A DNA stretch of 64,000 nucleotides. Source: Enterocytospora artemiae. Lineage: Eukaryota > Microsporidia. A program made the translations under genes and the position numbers. Location: the NCBI GenBank assembly GCA_038659295.1, contig JASNGC010000001.1:372001-436000 (forward strand). Reading direction: 5' to 3'. This document shows, piece after piece, positions 1-9,860 of the stretch. Under the pieces are notes generated by a model. The model worked only from the letters and a program-made list of their open reading frames with translations, was not told the DNA's origin and did not search any database. Every line of letters starts with the position of its first letter. Positions within the stretch are counted from its first letter, which is position 1.

Positions 1-1257
1 TCAAGCTGGTGCTCAAAAACTACCTTTCCTAATATCTCTCAGTTCATTTGGCTAAATGGAGTTATTTCCCTCAAGAACTTCATTTTTCTACAGTATCCTC
101 ACTTTTTCAACAATATTATTGATTTAATTATAAATATTTTGTCCATCTACATCTTCATAATCTTGATATTGTACAAGACTGTGATAAAACAAACAATTAC
201 GGAAGGTGCGGCAGAAGATTTGCGATATAATGGAAGGAATTACCTACCACGTATATATGACATTGATCCAGATGCAGAAGCCAGCAGCATAAGAGTTGAA
301 ACCTCGCATGAAATAAACAGAGTAGTGGATGGTAATATTACAGATGAACACGAGACTTCTGTTTCAACAAATCAGCTGAGTATTGTCGACATATATGAGT
401 CCAGAATTCGAAACCTGGACCACGAAAACAACACCCGTTTTCCAAGCGGCCACAATGCACTGAATCCAGAAGGAACACTCGAAATACTCCAAACATCAGC
501 TCGCTCTGTTTTTTTAGATGAAAAGTTTGGATATTTTTTCCCGATCATGCAAAACTATAATCCATTTCTATACTTATTTGAGGTTCTTTTTGATAACATT
601 TTACTAATTTATGCAGGCAAACCAAAATACCATACCGTGAAAAGTAGATCCTTCTTGTCTCCAATCTTGCTATCTATTTTGGCAATTGTATATTTCAAAA
701 TCAGAAGTATTTTTCAAATCAATTGCTTAATATTTTTCGGAATTAGCCTAGGATATTGTACACACTTTTGCAGAAAAAGTTCCCGATTCTTCAATTTGCT
801 GAGTTTTTACAATGTTGCGGTTTCCGGATTCTTTTATTTCATTGTGTTTCATTACATCAACAAAATATCTCTGGACACCATTTCTCACAACAAGTCATCA
901 GCTATTCTTATGGAGTTGTTTAAGGCCATCCACATGTCAATTCCTATTGGGTTTCTTTCATGGGGCAATCCAAGATTACTTTTTACCACAAATATTATCA
1001 CCCTAAATATTATCAATATTATCATGGGATTTGCTGATGATCGAGAATACGGTATTCTATCCCAAAAAAATCTCTTCTTCCGTATTGAGACACTTGGAGC
1101 CGCCATGATGCTGTTTCTGGGGTGTTACCCATATATCCTATGTAAAATCAATGGAAACTGCATAAGAAAGGACCTGGCATTATCTTTGGGCCTGGCATGT
1201 ATATTTTATTTTTATCTGTTTAAAATTTTGAGCATCATTGGTAAAGAGAATAAATAA
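1..1257 (+). CDS. Multi-pass membrane protein, 5' end outside window
   Basis: The reading frame is open from base 1 to the TAA at 1255-1257, so the gene starts to the left of the window. The first visible methionine is not a credible start. What remains has a hydrophobic segment near bases 90-190, then a hydrophilic loop of about 120 residues rich in Ser, Asn and acidic residues, then about six or seven hydrophobic helices to the C-terminus. Two membrane halves around a long cytosolic loop is the plan of Na+/Ca2+ exchangers of the NCKX6/YDL206W type. The stretch around bases 950-1020 (Ser-Trp-Gly-Asn followed by a membrane helix) loosely resembles the second exchanger repeat. Acidic ion-binding residues of that repeat are not obvious, so the family is a guess. 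The stop lies in an AATAAATAA string that could also serve as the polyadenylation signal. Confidence 0.6.
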   Translation, partial: SSWCSKTTFPNISQFIWLNGVISLKNFIFLQYPHFFNNIIDLIINILSIYIFIILILYKTVIKQTITEGAAEDLRYNGRNYLPRIYDIDPDAEASSIRVETSHEINRVVDGNITDEHETSVSTNQLSIVDIYESRIRNLDHENNTRFPSGHNALNPEGTLEILQTSARSVFLDEKFGYFFPIMQNYNPFLYLFEVLFDNILLIYAGKPKYHTVKSRSFLSPILLSILAIVYFKIRSIFQINCLIFFGISLGYCTHFCRKSSRFFNLLSFYNVAVSGFFYFIVFHYINKISLDTISHNKSSAILMELFKAIHMSIPIGFLSWGNPRLLFTTNIITLNIINIIMGFADDREYGILSQKNLFFRIETLGAAMMLFLGCYPYILCKINGNCIRKDLALSLGLACIFYFYLFKILSIIGKENK

Positions 1258-1377
1258 TGAGGTAACTACTTTAAGGTGTGTTGTTTAACAATCTAAAAAA
1301 CTTTCCATTGATATTTGTCAGGTTTTTGCAACTAAAACTCACCATCTTGGAAACCATTCTTTACACTTGTAGTTTAT

Positions 1378-2436
1378 TTAAAACGAATCTGTATCCATAC
1401 TTTCAACAGCGATAGTTTCGAATGTTGATCTTCGACAAAACAACACATAGAACAATGATAGAAGAAATGAAAGAAACAGAAACATGGCAATTGGAAAGAA
1501 CACAAGGGCCATCAATGGTCCCCCGCCCAAGAGAAGACAAAGTATAAGCATTCCGGTTGCCAGCGTAATATGTGCAGAAAATATTCTGCGCCAATCGGAA
1601 ATGTCATCATCCTCCGTCTCAGACATATCATCAAGAAGAGCAAGGAAGTCGTTCTGGGTGCGATCAATCTCATATAGAAATTCATCTTCCGGGTCAAGGG
1701 CATTTTGACGAAAATAGTCCCTCACCTCCGATTTCATCAAAAAATCATCATCAGATGCAAAATATTTCGCTCCATAGCATATCTTTCTTTCGCTGCTCAT
1801 CTCCGTTGGAACCGATATCTTGCTCCGGTTTATGTCCTCTATTATCTCTCCAGGTGTCTTTCCACTCACATGAGTGACCGAGCTTTCGATGTTAATATCA
1901 AAGCAATCTTTCGATTTGGATTTCTTTTCGTAAGTACTCAGTTTGGGGCTGTTCTTCAAAATAGCGCTGAATGCCTTTCGAGAGTTTTTAATCTCATTTT
2001 TCTGATTAAAGAAATAATTTACAATTGACCTATCAATTTCGTATTTGGAGATTTTGTAATAGAATACCTGCCCAACAATAAACATGTTATTCAGAGGATT
2101 TTTAACTTTCATTCGATGAAGTAATCTACGATTAGCCTCGAACTTGAACAGAACCCGATTTATCTCTGCAGCAGCATAGTAAAAGTTGTAAAAAAGGTTG
2201 CCGTTGTCCGGATCTGGCGTGGTAACTCTTGCTATCAAGAAGTCCTTGTCCTTTTTTCGATAATTCAAAATCAGTGATCGCAGCTCTTCTAAGGTGAATG
2301 TTTCAACAGCATTCGCATCAATTTCGTCTATTTGGGGAGATAAATCGGACGATGTATTGTTCGGAGCCCCATAGATCTTTATTGTCGATGAAATCTGAGC
2401 AGCCTCGGTATAAATATTTTTTTCTGTTTCGTTCAT
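1378..2436 (-). CDS. Unknown protein with C-terminal membrane hairpin
   Basis: An ATG-initiated 352-residue protein. A CCC block lies nine bases upstream of the ATG, as in many genes here. Residues 45-130 look like a folded domain with many aromatic residues (Phe-Tyr-Asn-Phe-Tyr-Tyr, then Leu-Leu-His-Arg-Met-Lys and a Lys-Asn-Pro-Leu-Asn-Asn turn). I do not recognise this domain. Residues 130-285 are charged and probably flexible. Two closely spaced hydrophobic helices at about 292-335 suggest a tail-anchored or hairpin membrane protein with most of the chain in the cytosol. It converges with the gene to its left with about 120 bases between stops. No function is assigned. Confidence 0.7.
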   Translation of the reverse strand: MNETEKNIYTEAAQISSTIKIYGAPNNTSSDLSPQIDEIDANAVETFTLEELRSLILNYRKKDKDFLIARVTTPDPDNGNLFYNFYYAAAEINRVLFKFEANRRLLHRMKVKNPLNNMFIVGQVFYYKISKYEIDRSIVNYFFNQKNEIKNSRKAFSAILKNSPKLSTYEKKSKSKDCFDINIESSVTHVSGKTPGEIIEDINRSKISVPTEMSSERKICYGAKYFASDDDFLMKSEVRDYFRQNALDPEDEFLYEIDRTQNDFLALLDDMSETEDDDISDWRRIFSAHITLATGMLILCLLLGGGPLMALVFFPIAMFLFLSFLLSLFYVLFCRRSTFETIAVESMDTDSF

Positions 2437-2725
2437 TTGAAGCCAGGGCTAATATTGTCAATTTTATACACTCATCAGATAAATAAACAAAAACCACATA
2501 AACAAATAAATTTATTAAGGATCTCTGCTGGTATTGGAATTCTTATCCTTTTTATCCTTGGTGTTTTGGGTATAGATGATGTGTATGCTTTGAAGGAAAG
2601 AAAAGCAGTCCCCCACATCGAAAACCCTGAGATAAAACTTAAAACCATCAAATGAAGTGTGAAAATATTGTGTTTCGAAATCTGAAACTTCCACCGTGCT
2701 TAAATACAGCCAGAACAAAACAAAT

Positions 2726-3313
2726 ATGGCTATTCCACTTGATTTAAACACATTTACATATAAAATGGTTGTTCTGGGCCACTATTCGGTGGGAAAATCA
2801 TCAATTGTACTGAATTTCGTCAAGGGGGAGTTCAATCCCAATGAAGAAAGTACCATTGGCGCAGCATTCCTAACAAAAACAATATTTGTTAAAAACAACG
2901 CCATAAAGTACGAGATTTGGGATACTGCTGGGCAGGAAAGGTATTACTCATTGATACCAATGTATTATCGAGGAGCTCAAGTAGCACTGATTGTGTATGA
3001 TGTCACATCAATAGATTCATTTGAAAGTGCGAAGAAGTGGGTGGAGGATCTCAAGGTTGAAAAACCTCAAAATTTTCTGAAGGTCTTGGTGGCAAACAAA
3101 ATAGACCTAACGGAGAATGTCGCAGTTTCCTCGGAAACGGGTAAAGAATATGCCAATTCTGAAAGTTTATTGTTTTTTGAAACAAGTGCGAAGACTGGTG
3201 AGAATATTTCGTCCATGTTCAACCAGATAGCAGAGATATTGCCTAGAGAAGCTAGTAAAAGTGATGCAAAACAATGTCTGAAGAGAAAACACCATCAGTT
3301 TTTCTGCTGTTAA
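2726..3313 (+). CDS. VPS21: Rab5-type small GTPase (Vps21/Ypt5-like)
   Basis: A Rab GTPase that would regulate early endosome or vacuolar vesicle traffic. The protein (195 residues from the ATG at 2726) shows all nucleotide-binding motifs: the P-loop with GKSS near residue 20, a switch I ending in STIGAAF, WDTAGQE in switch II, NKID for guanine and ETSAK. The STIGAAF effector loop and the YRGA segment after switch II are characteristic of Rab5 rather than Rab1 or Rab7. The chain ends in Cys-Cys for double geranylgeranylation and membrane anchoring. The open frame extends 10 codons upstream but only from a GTG, so the ATG is preferred. There is no CCC block before this start. Confidence 0.9.
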   Translation: MAIPLDLNTFTYKMVVLGHYSVGKSSIVLNFVKGEFNPNEESTIGAAFLTKTIFVKNNAIKYEIWDTAGQERYYSLIPMYYRGAQVALIVYDVTSIDSFESAKKWVEDLKVEKPQNFLKVLVANKIDLTENVAVSSETGKEYANSESLLFFETSAKTGENISSMFNQIAEILPREASKSDAKQCLKRKHHQFFCC

Positions 3314-3530
3314 GTTAAAGAGGGCATTTAATGAGTTGTCAAGTTGTTTAATATGGATGCCACCCCACAATCTGTCAATGTTGTAGAAACAGTCCATTTG
3401 CCTAGGTACTATTACTCAATACAGCCCACTCTAACTATCGAATTATTTACTTTAAACATTGATTAAATGCATTCCCTATAAACATTGGATCCCAACTAGC
3501 TATTGTCTATTTCATTTTGTACCTCATCCG

Positions 3531-4265
3531 CTAAGGATGCGGCAGACTTAGAAGCGTGGAAATTTTATCTTTTAAAACCGCGTATGATTCGAGATCCATG
3601 TATTTTTGAATAAACTCTCTATTGTCTAATATTTCTCCCAATGGAGGTTCAATTTTCAAAGAAGTAATAAATGGAATTTCATATTCTTCAGCAAGAAGAA
3701 CACCTCCATTTTTTCCGAATGGATACAGGGTCTTCCCACAGCATTCACATTTCAAACCACTCATATTTTCTATCAACCCTAGGATGGGCATTGAATTCTG
3801 CAGGCAAAACTCAATACAGTTTTGGGTGTCGTTTAATGCAATATTCTGCGGTGTTGTTACTATTAAGACACTTGGAAGTCTTTCAGCTAGGAATGAGTGC
3901 TCTTCAGATATCCCTGGTGGCATGTCTATTACAACATAATCATAACCTAAGGCTGAGTTGAACATAAGTTCGAGAAAAACCCTCTTCTTTGCACCTCTCC
4001 ATATAACAGCATCGGACTCCTTTAGAATTGATCCGAAGGAAAGAACATCCAGATTGTTGGCTGCATTCAGTGGCTCAAACCCGTCTTTGGATTTTACTAC
4101 TTTGCCCTTCACATTTAAAGCATAAGCAACTGTTGGCCCACAGATATCAAAGTCCAGGATTAGTGTTCTATACTTTTCAGAAAGAATTTTAGAGACCGAA
4201 ATTGCTATCGTCGATTTTCCAACACCACCCTTACCGCTCATCACAGAAATAAATTTGGGAGACAT
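3531..4265 (-). CDS. CFD1: Cytosolic Fe-S scaffold P-loop ATPase (Cfd1/NUBP2-like)
   Basis: An Mrp/NBP35-family ATPase that builds [4Fe-4S] clusters for cytosolic and nuclear proteins. The N-terminus carries the deviant Walker A motif SGKGGVGKST. A DFDICGP segment, DMPPG and the ENMSG motif before the paired cysteines CECC follow in family order. The N-terminal four-cysteine ferredoxin-like motif of Nbp35 is absent, which favours Cfd1/NUBP2. The open frame reaches ten codons further upstream, but only from TTG. The ATG at 4265 sits right after a CACCCCAGT segment typical of starts here, giving 244 residues. Clients in this window would include Elp3 and the Chl1-type helicase, and Nfs1 supplies sulfur in the mitosome. 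Confidence 0.88.
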   Translation of the reverse strand: MSPKFISVMSGKGGVGKSTIAISVSKILSEKYRTLILDFDICGPTVAYALNVKGKVVKSKDGFEPLNAANNLDVLSFGSILKESDAVIWRGAKKRVFLELMFNSALGYDYVVIDMPPGISEEHSFLAERLPSVLIVTTPQNIALNDTQNCIEFCLQNSMPILGLIENMSGLKCECCGKTLYPFGKNGGVLLAEEYEIPFITSLKIEPPLGEILDNREFIQKYMDLESYAVLKDKISTLLSLPHP

Positions 4266-4337
4266 ACTGGGGTGAAAATATTCTGGATAAACCAATTTAT
4301 TAAATTATGCCACAAACTACATTTTAATACAGATAAA

Positions 4338-5582
4338 CTACTCATTCTCAAATATCTTAACGAATTCCAAATCCTCCACCACTCTATCGCTGTTGAGATT
4401 GACTTTTCTAATAATGTCTACAACAGTACGTGACTCCTTCCACTCGAAATTAGATTTGATAGATGGACTCAAGAGAATAGACTTTATATTGTTATCCACA
4501 GATAAACTCCGTTGAAAGGTCGAAGGTGTTTTGTTCTTGGGATCCTCCACTTTTATTTTGTTGTGGAACGTCGTCAATGGTGTTGTATCGAAACTTACAA
4601 CCTTCGATTTCTCAGATATGTCCCAAGTAATTTCGTGTGCAGGAAACATTTCTATTACTGCCTTTCGAACAACATCAACCGTTTTATATCCTAGATTGTA
4701 TCTGGTATTCTTGTTCCTCAATTTAATATATTTCTTTTTATGACTCTTTGGTTTTTTGGAATTTAAAAACTCTAAATCATTCAAAAAGAATCTGCTGTTC
4801 ACTTTTGTGTTATCAATCTTTGTTGAAGTTGACCTCAAACCGTCCTGACAATCCGATAAAGTAATCGAACAACTGGAGTTAGGAGTCGTTTGTTGCGACT
4901 GAGACTTCTTACATGGGCTTGAAACTACTTGGCTTTTGTCTTTACCTGCTTCTGTCTCTTCAGACATGATCAATACATTGGCAGATACATCATGTAAACA
5001 TTTAGTATGAAGTCGTTTATTCTTTATTCCATAAAATGGTGATGGCACTTCGGCAACTTTCTTCATTGGAGTTTTGTCCCTATGCTTCTGTTTTTCTATC
5101 TTCTCCATAGCTTTGATCGACTCTTCCCGACGCACTCTAGGAATCACTGGAGATTCCACATCAACTGCTCTTAACTGGTCGAAGATTCTGCTCCCAGAAA
5201 ATTCAATGCTCGAAATGTTGACGTTTTTGTCTACTAAGGGTAATTTCCGACCTTTTTGATTATAATCAACCTTCTTGCAATACCTCAAAGGAAAATTTGG
5301 ATCGAGGTTTTCTTCATCAGTATTATTTTCGTCAACACAAACAAATGACTTAATTGGGGAACTACCAAAGTAAGTATCCTCCGTTGAGGGAGAGAATTTT
5401 CTAGAACATGATTCCACAAGACTTTTCTCAGATTCACTGATAGGATTCTTTTTTCTAGTATCGTAAAAAAAATTACAACCATTGTCTATTTCACTGCATT
5501 TTAAAGTCTCTTCTTTTGGAAGGGACAATGGCATTGCTCCAACGCCTTTGCTGAATTCCTTCTCTTCTTTTCCAACCGGCAT
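4338..5582 (-). CDS. Unknown Ser/Lys-rich, probably nuclear protein
   Basis: An ATG-initiated 414-residue protein with no recognised domain. Most of it is low in hydrophobic residues and rich in Ser, Lys, Asp and Asn. It contains several Ser/Thr-Pro sites followed by basic residues (for example SPCKK and KTPS) that would suit proline-directed kinases, plus lysine-rich runs that could be nuclear localisation signals. The last 130 residues are more ordered, with a possible folded patch around a Tyr-Asn-Leu-Gly-Tyr-Lys-Thr segment. The start lacks a CCC block; an AATTTTTG tract lies just upstream. The stop is about 70 bases from the start of the Cfd1-like gene on the same strand. Confidence 0.65.
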   Translation of the reverse strand: MPVGKEEKEFSKGVGAMPLSLPKEETLKCSEIDNGCNFFYDTRKKNPISESEKSLVESCSRKFSPSTEDTYFGSSPIKSFVCVDENNTDEENLDPNFPLRYCKKVDYNQKGRKLPLVDKNVNISSIEFSGSRIFDQLRAVDVESPVIPRVRREESIKAMEKIEKQKHRDKTPMKKVAEVPSPFYGIKNKRLHTKCLHDVSANVLIMSEETEAGKDKSQVVSSPCKKSQSQQTTPNSSCSITLSDCQDGLRSTSTKIDNTKVNSRFFLNDLEFLNSKKPKSHKKKYIKLRNKNTRYNLGYKTVDVVRKAVIEMFPAHEITWDISEKSKVVSFDTTPLTTFHNKIKVEDPKNKTPSTFQRSLSVDNNIKSILLSPSIKSNFEWKESRTVVDIIRKVNLNSDRVVEDLEFVKIFENE

Positions 5583-6062
5583 TTAAAGGACAAAAATTAA
5601 AAAAGTATTTAAAGTATTTATTTGGAGGGAACCACTTTGGGGGATATTTCAACTTTCAAGGAAGATTCTGCGTTTATCTGACTGTAAAGGGATATCTACT
5701 CACACAACTTCAAAAAATAACTTCTTAGTAAAAATGATATAAAGCATAGGAGCCTATGTATTCAGGGACAAAAAGAGATGAGTCATGATGTCGTTACGAT
5801 ACAAACACTCCTACTAGGATTTTTGCACAATAAACTCTGTAAAAACATCATGTAGTTTTTATTTATTGGATATTTTGCATACAAACATATGCTATCTAAT
5901 TGGCTGTAGTATAGATGGGTTTTCACTATATCTATAACAACTCCCTGGGACTAAGGTTTTAATGAAAATACCTATGACGAATTGCTTTGAAACAGCTTTT
6001 GGTAAGTTTAAACACACAACAAATAATACAAATCAATCATAGGACAAGAAACTTAAATCTAG
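5583..6062. other. 480-base intergenic region, no gene seen
   Basis: This is the longest gap in the window, between the start of the Ser/Lys-rich gene and the stop of the CAF1 gene. Neither strand has an ATG-started frame above about 25 codons. I see no tRNA A and B box pair. A short imperfect palindrome (catag...ctatg) lies near 5744-5757. It is AT-rich with several poly-T runs and probably holds the upstream region of the left-hand gene and the 3' region of the CAF1 gene. Confidence 0.5.
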
Positions 6063-6863
6063 TTACAATTTACTAATATCTTCCATTACATCAATACCAA
6101 ATAATCTATTTTTCATTATCTCAATCTGTGTCCTATCCAAAATAACTTCCAGTGACTTAAAAAACGCAGCAGACGTCAACAGTGCATCGCTACCAGCCTG
6201 ATGTGCAGTTCCTTCCCTCGAGACCCCCAGTGTGTTGCTGATTTCCTGAAGTCCTTTTCGTACATAGTCTGTATTTTTGACCAAATACTTTAGATCGTAA
6301 AATGATGGGAACAACAGTCTCATTATTTTGTAGAACTCACATTCTTTTTCTGGAAGACGATTTCCAGTTAGAAGCTTGATTAAGTATGCAAAATCATATG
6401 ATGAGTGAAAGCTGATCCAAATGATGTCGGACGACATCACTAGCCCACTAGTAAGCAGTAGGCATCCAAGATCCCTGACATCAATGCCCCGTTCATCATG
6501 ATTTTGAAAGTCAATTTCTGCTTGTTGCAGTAGGTCTATAGATTCCTGGGAGTACATGTCGGTTTCCAAATTAAAGTGCAAGTTAAACTGCCACGTATGA
6601 ACAGGAGATGGCCTATTCCCATACCTATCGCTCAGAGAAATCCCCAGCTGAATTAAATTCAGAATGTCTACATTGCAGCGCAACTGCTGATAAACAAAAG
6701 AAGACGAATTCTTGAATGTTCCAAGAGGCTTGGCAATTACACCTGGGAATTCCGTGTCCATAGATACGTAATTGTATTCTTTCACAAAATAACGAATATT
6801 TGACATTTCTTGTTCAAGATTATGCTTCCACACATTTTTTATCAAATCCTCTTCCGAGTGCAT
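6063..6863 (-). CDS. POP2: CAF1/Pop2 deadenylase of the CCR4-NOT complex
   Basis: A DEDD-family 3' exoribonuclease that shortens mRNA poly(A) tails within CCR4-NOT. All four catalytic acids are visible: Asp36 and Glu38 in SMDTEFPG, Asp157 in SSYDFAYL, and Asp226 with His221 in AHQAGSDALLT. The length (266 residues) is close to human CNOT7 (285), so little beyond the nuclease domain exists and no Gln-rich N-terminus as in yeast Pop2 is present. The ATG is immediately preceded by CCC. DcpS, which removes the cap remnant at the end of the 3'-5' pathway, is encoded elsewhere in the window. Confidence 0.95.
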   Translation of the reverse strand: MHSEEDLIKNVWKHNLEQEMSNIRYFVKEYNYVSMDTEFPGVIAKPLGTFKNSSSFVYQQLRCNVDILNLIQLGISLSDRYGNRPSPVHTWQFNLHFNLETDMYSQESIDLLQQAEIDFQNHDERGIDVRDLGCLLLTSGLVMSSDIIWISFHSSYDFAYLIKLLTGNRLPEKECEFYKIMRLLFPSFYDLKYLVKNTDYVRKGLQEISNTLGVSREGTAHQAGSDALLTSAAFFKSLEVILDRTQIEIMKNRLFGIDVMEDISKL

Positions 6864-7202
6864 GGGTCAGAAAAAGAAAGTATATTAACCTTTAATTCTA
6901 GTCAATTGGGGCACTTGGGTTATTTTTACATAATGTGGAAAGAGCATTAATAACATCTATCCAGAGAGTTTTGCAATTGATTGCATGAACTCAGTTGCTA
7001 ACACAAGTTATTCCCAAAAGATATCTCTGGTTTTTGCAGTCTAATGCCATGGTATTAAGGACATTTGTCTAATGTTGTTAAATTGGAGATACATCTACAA
7101 ATATTTTGTTCCTTCGTAAACTTATAGGGCCGTTATTAATCAACAGAATTCCCTCTCTAGGGAAAATCAGCCACTCAAAAATAACTCAAAAATATTTATC
7201 CC
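6864..7202. promoter_or_regulatory. Divergent promoter between CAF1 and acyltransferase genes
   Basis: A 339-base gap between two divergent starts, each with CCC directly against its ATG (GACCC on the left, TATCCC on the right). No coding frame or RNA gene was recognised. The right-hand side is A-rich (repeated CTCAAAAATA) over the last 50 bases. Confidence 0.45.
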
Positions 7203-8465
7203 ATGGAAAGAAAGCGTACTTTTTTACACGACGCCATAGAAATAGCCTCCATGGGTTCCCATGCCTTGGAAAGTGATGATTTCACGAACTGTTTCCTGCC
7301 AAATACACTGCCAAATAGAAAATTGACAATTTCCAGAATCGTCTCGATATTCATCAGATATTTTATTCTGTTGCCGCTCAGACTTGTATTTGCTTTTGCA
7401 GGTTTTTCTCTGATATCTGTTGCATTTGTTTTTGGGGAGTATTACCAGATAGATTGTCTTATAAACAAGACGTTTTTCGCTTTTATGAAGTTGTTCTTAG
7501 TGGCATTGAACATTCGATTGCGCCATTTCGGAAAGAAAGAGAAATTAAAGGAGCCATCTGTCTATGTGTCTAACCACACGTCCTTTATTGATTTTATTGC
7601 TCTGAGCAGCCACAAATTTCCCCATGCTTGTGTAGCGGAGCATCATGGTGGCCTGTTCGGGTTTATTTTCGACTTTATTATCTCAAAAAACGGTTCAATC
7701 TCATTTAAGAGATCGGAAAAGCAGGACAAGCTTAGAGTTATTTCCAAGATCCAAAACCATATCAAAAGGAACAAGGCACCAATGCTAATATTTCCTGAAG
7801 GTACCTGTGTCAATAACAAATACACACTACTGTTTCAAAAGGGTGCGTTCGAGTTAAATGCCACTGTTTGCCCTGTAGCCATTTCATACAGAAAAACATT
7901 GCTTGATCCATATTGGAACAGAAGAAAACATGGCTTTGTGGGGCATCTGATATATTTGATTACTCGTTGGAGAATAGATGCTGATGTCTATTGGATGGAC
8001 CCGGTCAGAAAGGCAGAAAGTGAAAGTCCTGTGGAATTTGCCCATAGAGTCAAAAAATTAATTTCAGACAAAATTTGCCTGAAAAATAAGGCTTGGAACG
8101 GTTATTTTAAGAGCCAACCAATGCACGCAGACGGGGACATCTTCCGACAGAGCTTCAAAACTGTTTATAGACAAATTAAATCAAACACACTGAATGATCC
8201 GGGGTTTGACGATTCTACAGATACACTAAAGTTTCTCGAATACTATAAAAATGAAGAGGATGCATCGTGTAAAAAATATTTTGGAAAGCTAGCATATGAG
8301 TCGCTCACGAATGAGTGCTGTAAAGAATATTTGAGAATAAAGTCATTATCTCACAAGGACAGAGATGTGCTGATAAATTCTGAGGAATACAATAACTACA
8401 CCTTACCAATGCGAAGACGAGGTCTTAAAATGGTAAACTGCAAATGCGTACAAAAACATGGCTGA
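7203..8465 (+). CDS. Glycerol-3-phosphate acyltransferase, GPAT3/4 type
   Basis: An ER membrane acyltransferase for the first or second acylation step of glycerolipid synthesis. Hydrophobic segments at about 44-78 and 90-104 precede the PlsC domain. The catalytic HX4D motif is NHTSFID (His125, Asp130) and the substrate-binding motif is FPEGTCVNN (from 197). The sequence after FPEG (FQKGAFE, then PVAI and a WMDP segment) follows the GPAT3/GPAT4 pattern more closely than bacterial-type LPAATs. Length (420) fits human GPAT3/4 (434/456). The last 120 residues are charged and variable. The ATG directly follows CCC. Confidence 0.88.
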   Translation: MERKRTFLHDAIEIASMGSHALESDDFTNCFLPNTLPNRKLTISRIVSIFIRYFILLPLRLVFAFAGFSLISVAFVFGEYYQIDCLINKTFFAFMKLFLVALNIRLRHFGKKEKLKEPSVYVSNHTSFIDFIALSSHKFPHACVAEHHGGLFGFIFDFIISKNGSISFKRSEKQDKLRVISKIQNHIKRNKAPMLIFPEGTCVNNKYTLLFQKGAFELNATVCPVAISYRKTLLDPYWNRRKHGFVGHLIYLITRWRIDADVYWMDPVRKAESESPVEFAHRVKKLISDKICLKNKAWNGYFKSQPMHADGDIFRQSFKTVYRQIKSNTLNDPGFDDSTDTLKFLEYYKNEEDASCKKYFGKLAYESLTNECCKEYLRIKSLSHKDRDVLINSEEYNNYTLPMRRRGLKMVNCKCVQKHG

Positions 8466-8791
8466 TTAAACAGGTTTTATTTGGGAGATTTAGTTGTGTA
8501 ATGGTCAAACAAGTGCCATACTTAGCATACATTTGACACTTTGTGTATTTTGAAATGTTTGATAGGTTGTTTGATTTAATCAATTTTCAGTGTTTGTTTA
8601 GAAAATATTTTATTTATTAAATGGTGATATTTCTGAATTAAAAGATATTCAAAATAGTGGTGATTTAGAATACTTCAAGGCACATTGGCACAATATATTA
8701 TTTCCAAAAAGTTTGGGGAGTATTTTGATCAAATCTTTTGATCATCAACAAACAGAAGTTTTGTATTTAAGCGAAAAACCATCGTATACCC
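8466..8791. promoter_or_regulatory. Intergenic region with 8-bp inverted repeat
   Basis: A 326-base gap upstream of the GH19-like gene. It holds a perfect inverted repeat at 8726-8744, arms TGATCAAA and TTTGATCA around TCT, about 48 bases before the start. This could bind a dimeric regulator or simply be an AT-rich hairpin. The start itself has the usual CCC directly before the ATG. No coding frame was recognised on either strand. Confidence 0.4.
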
Positions 8792-9649
8792 ATGTTTATA
8801 CCTGTATTGTATCATATATTTTTTCCATTATTGGCATTAGCAAGCGAGTATGAGGTATCCTCGGAGGTTGAATGCTATTTTCCTAAACAAGTAACTCCTA
8901 CAATATGTGAGGTTAATGCGTTAGAGGCAGGTCCATTGTCCAGAGGATTTAGAGAGTCTGTTCAACATTTTATAAATGGAAAGCTGGGTGATGAGATGGT
9001 AAAAAACTATGCCATTCCTACTTCTTGTAATATATGGTCATATGACATGTTCAAAGATGCAATTGTAAAAGCAATTTATGAATTTAATAATAGTGAGGAG
9101 GTGAAGTTGATTGGTATGGATAATATTCTCTTGCATATTTACAATGCATATGTTAATTATATGCCACTTAAACATGATGATCTGGTATTCTTTATAGCTA
9201 CTGCTTTGCACAATACGAACTGTTTTAAACCCTTAGAAATTGATACTAAGTGTGATTATAACATTTCTCGTGGCCTTCTGCAGATTACTTCCAAAGAATC
9301 CTATACTTTATTAAACAAATGTACTTCTGATAGAATCGATTATGTTGAGCAACCTTATCTGCTTAACCATTTGACACCTCAGACCATTTTTGATGAAATG
9401 CTATTTTTCATGGAATTGATGCACAACAGGGGTCCGGACACCCCATTCTCATTCTACGAATATGTTGTAAGGCTTAACCCTGAGGAAGCCATACTTTTAA
9501 ACAAGACCAAGATTGCTGATTGTAAAATTTTGCTCCATTCTGACTTGCCTAAGCGCCTGCAGAATAGATTTAAAATATATCATTCTGTCAAAAAACATTT
9601 GGCTGGTTTTGGAACAGATCGTGCTGTATATCCCACTATATGCCAATAA
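8792..9649 (+). CDS. Secreted GH19 chitinase-like protein, catalytic Glu apparently replaced
   Basis: A 285-residue protein with a signal peptide (hydrophobic 2-18, cleavage probably near an Ala-Ser-Glu). The lysozyme-like fold of family 19 chitinases is suggested by FFIATALHNT (about 133-142), which aligns with the family helix AFLAQTSHET, and by ISRGLLQIT (158-166), which aligns with the substrate-cleft segment YGRGPIQLT. Eight or more cysteines fit an extracellular protein. Microsporidian spores have a chitin layer, so a wall-remodelling or chitin-binding role is plausible. The expected general-acid Glu after His140 is Asn141, so activity is doubtful. CCC directly precedes the ATG. The stop overlaps an AATAAA string. 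Confidence 0.65.
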   Translation: MFIPVLYHIFFPLLALASEYEVSSEVECYFPKQVTPTICEVNALEAGPLSRGFRESVQHFINGKLGDEMVKNYAIPTSCNIWSYDMFKDAIVKAIYEFNNSEEVKLIGMDNILLHIYNAYVNYMPLKHDDLVFFIATALHNTNCFKPLEIDTKCDYNISRGLLQITSKESYTLLNKCTSDRIDYVEQPYLLNHLTPQTIFDEMLFFMELMHNRGPDTPFSFYEYVVRLNPEEAILLNKTKIADCKILLHSDLPKRLQNRFKIYHSVKKHLAGFGTDRAVYPTICQ

Positions 9650-9860
9650 AGTGATGGTTCAAATTTCAAGTCTACTATTTATCTTTAGCACATCAAATTT
9701 TATTTCTAAGGCATTACTTGTGAATTTCTTTATCTACCCCTATTTACAACACTGTTATCACAATCTGCTTCCCTGAAAAGCTCCAAAAGATTAAAAACAA
9801 CTGATCTGCATACTAAAATCCAAATCTCAACAATGAAACCATCCAGTAATCTAATGTAGT

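Noticed and set aside
2437..2655. Plus-strand 72-codon frame before the Rab gene
   Set aside because: It has no ATG and no CCC block. It begins directly against the start of the minus-strand gene and has no recognisable content.
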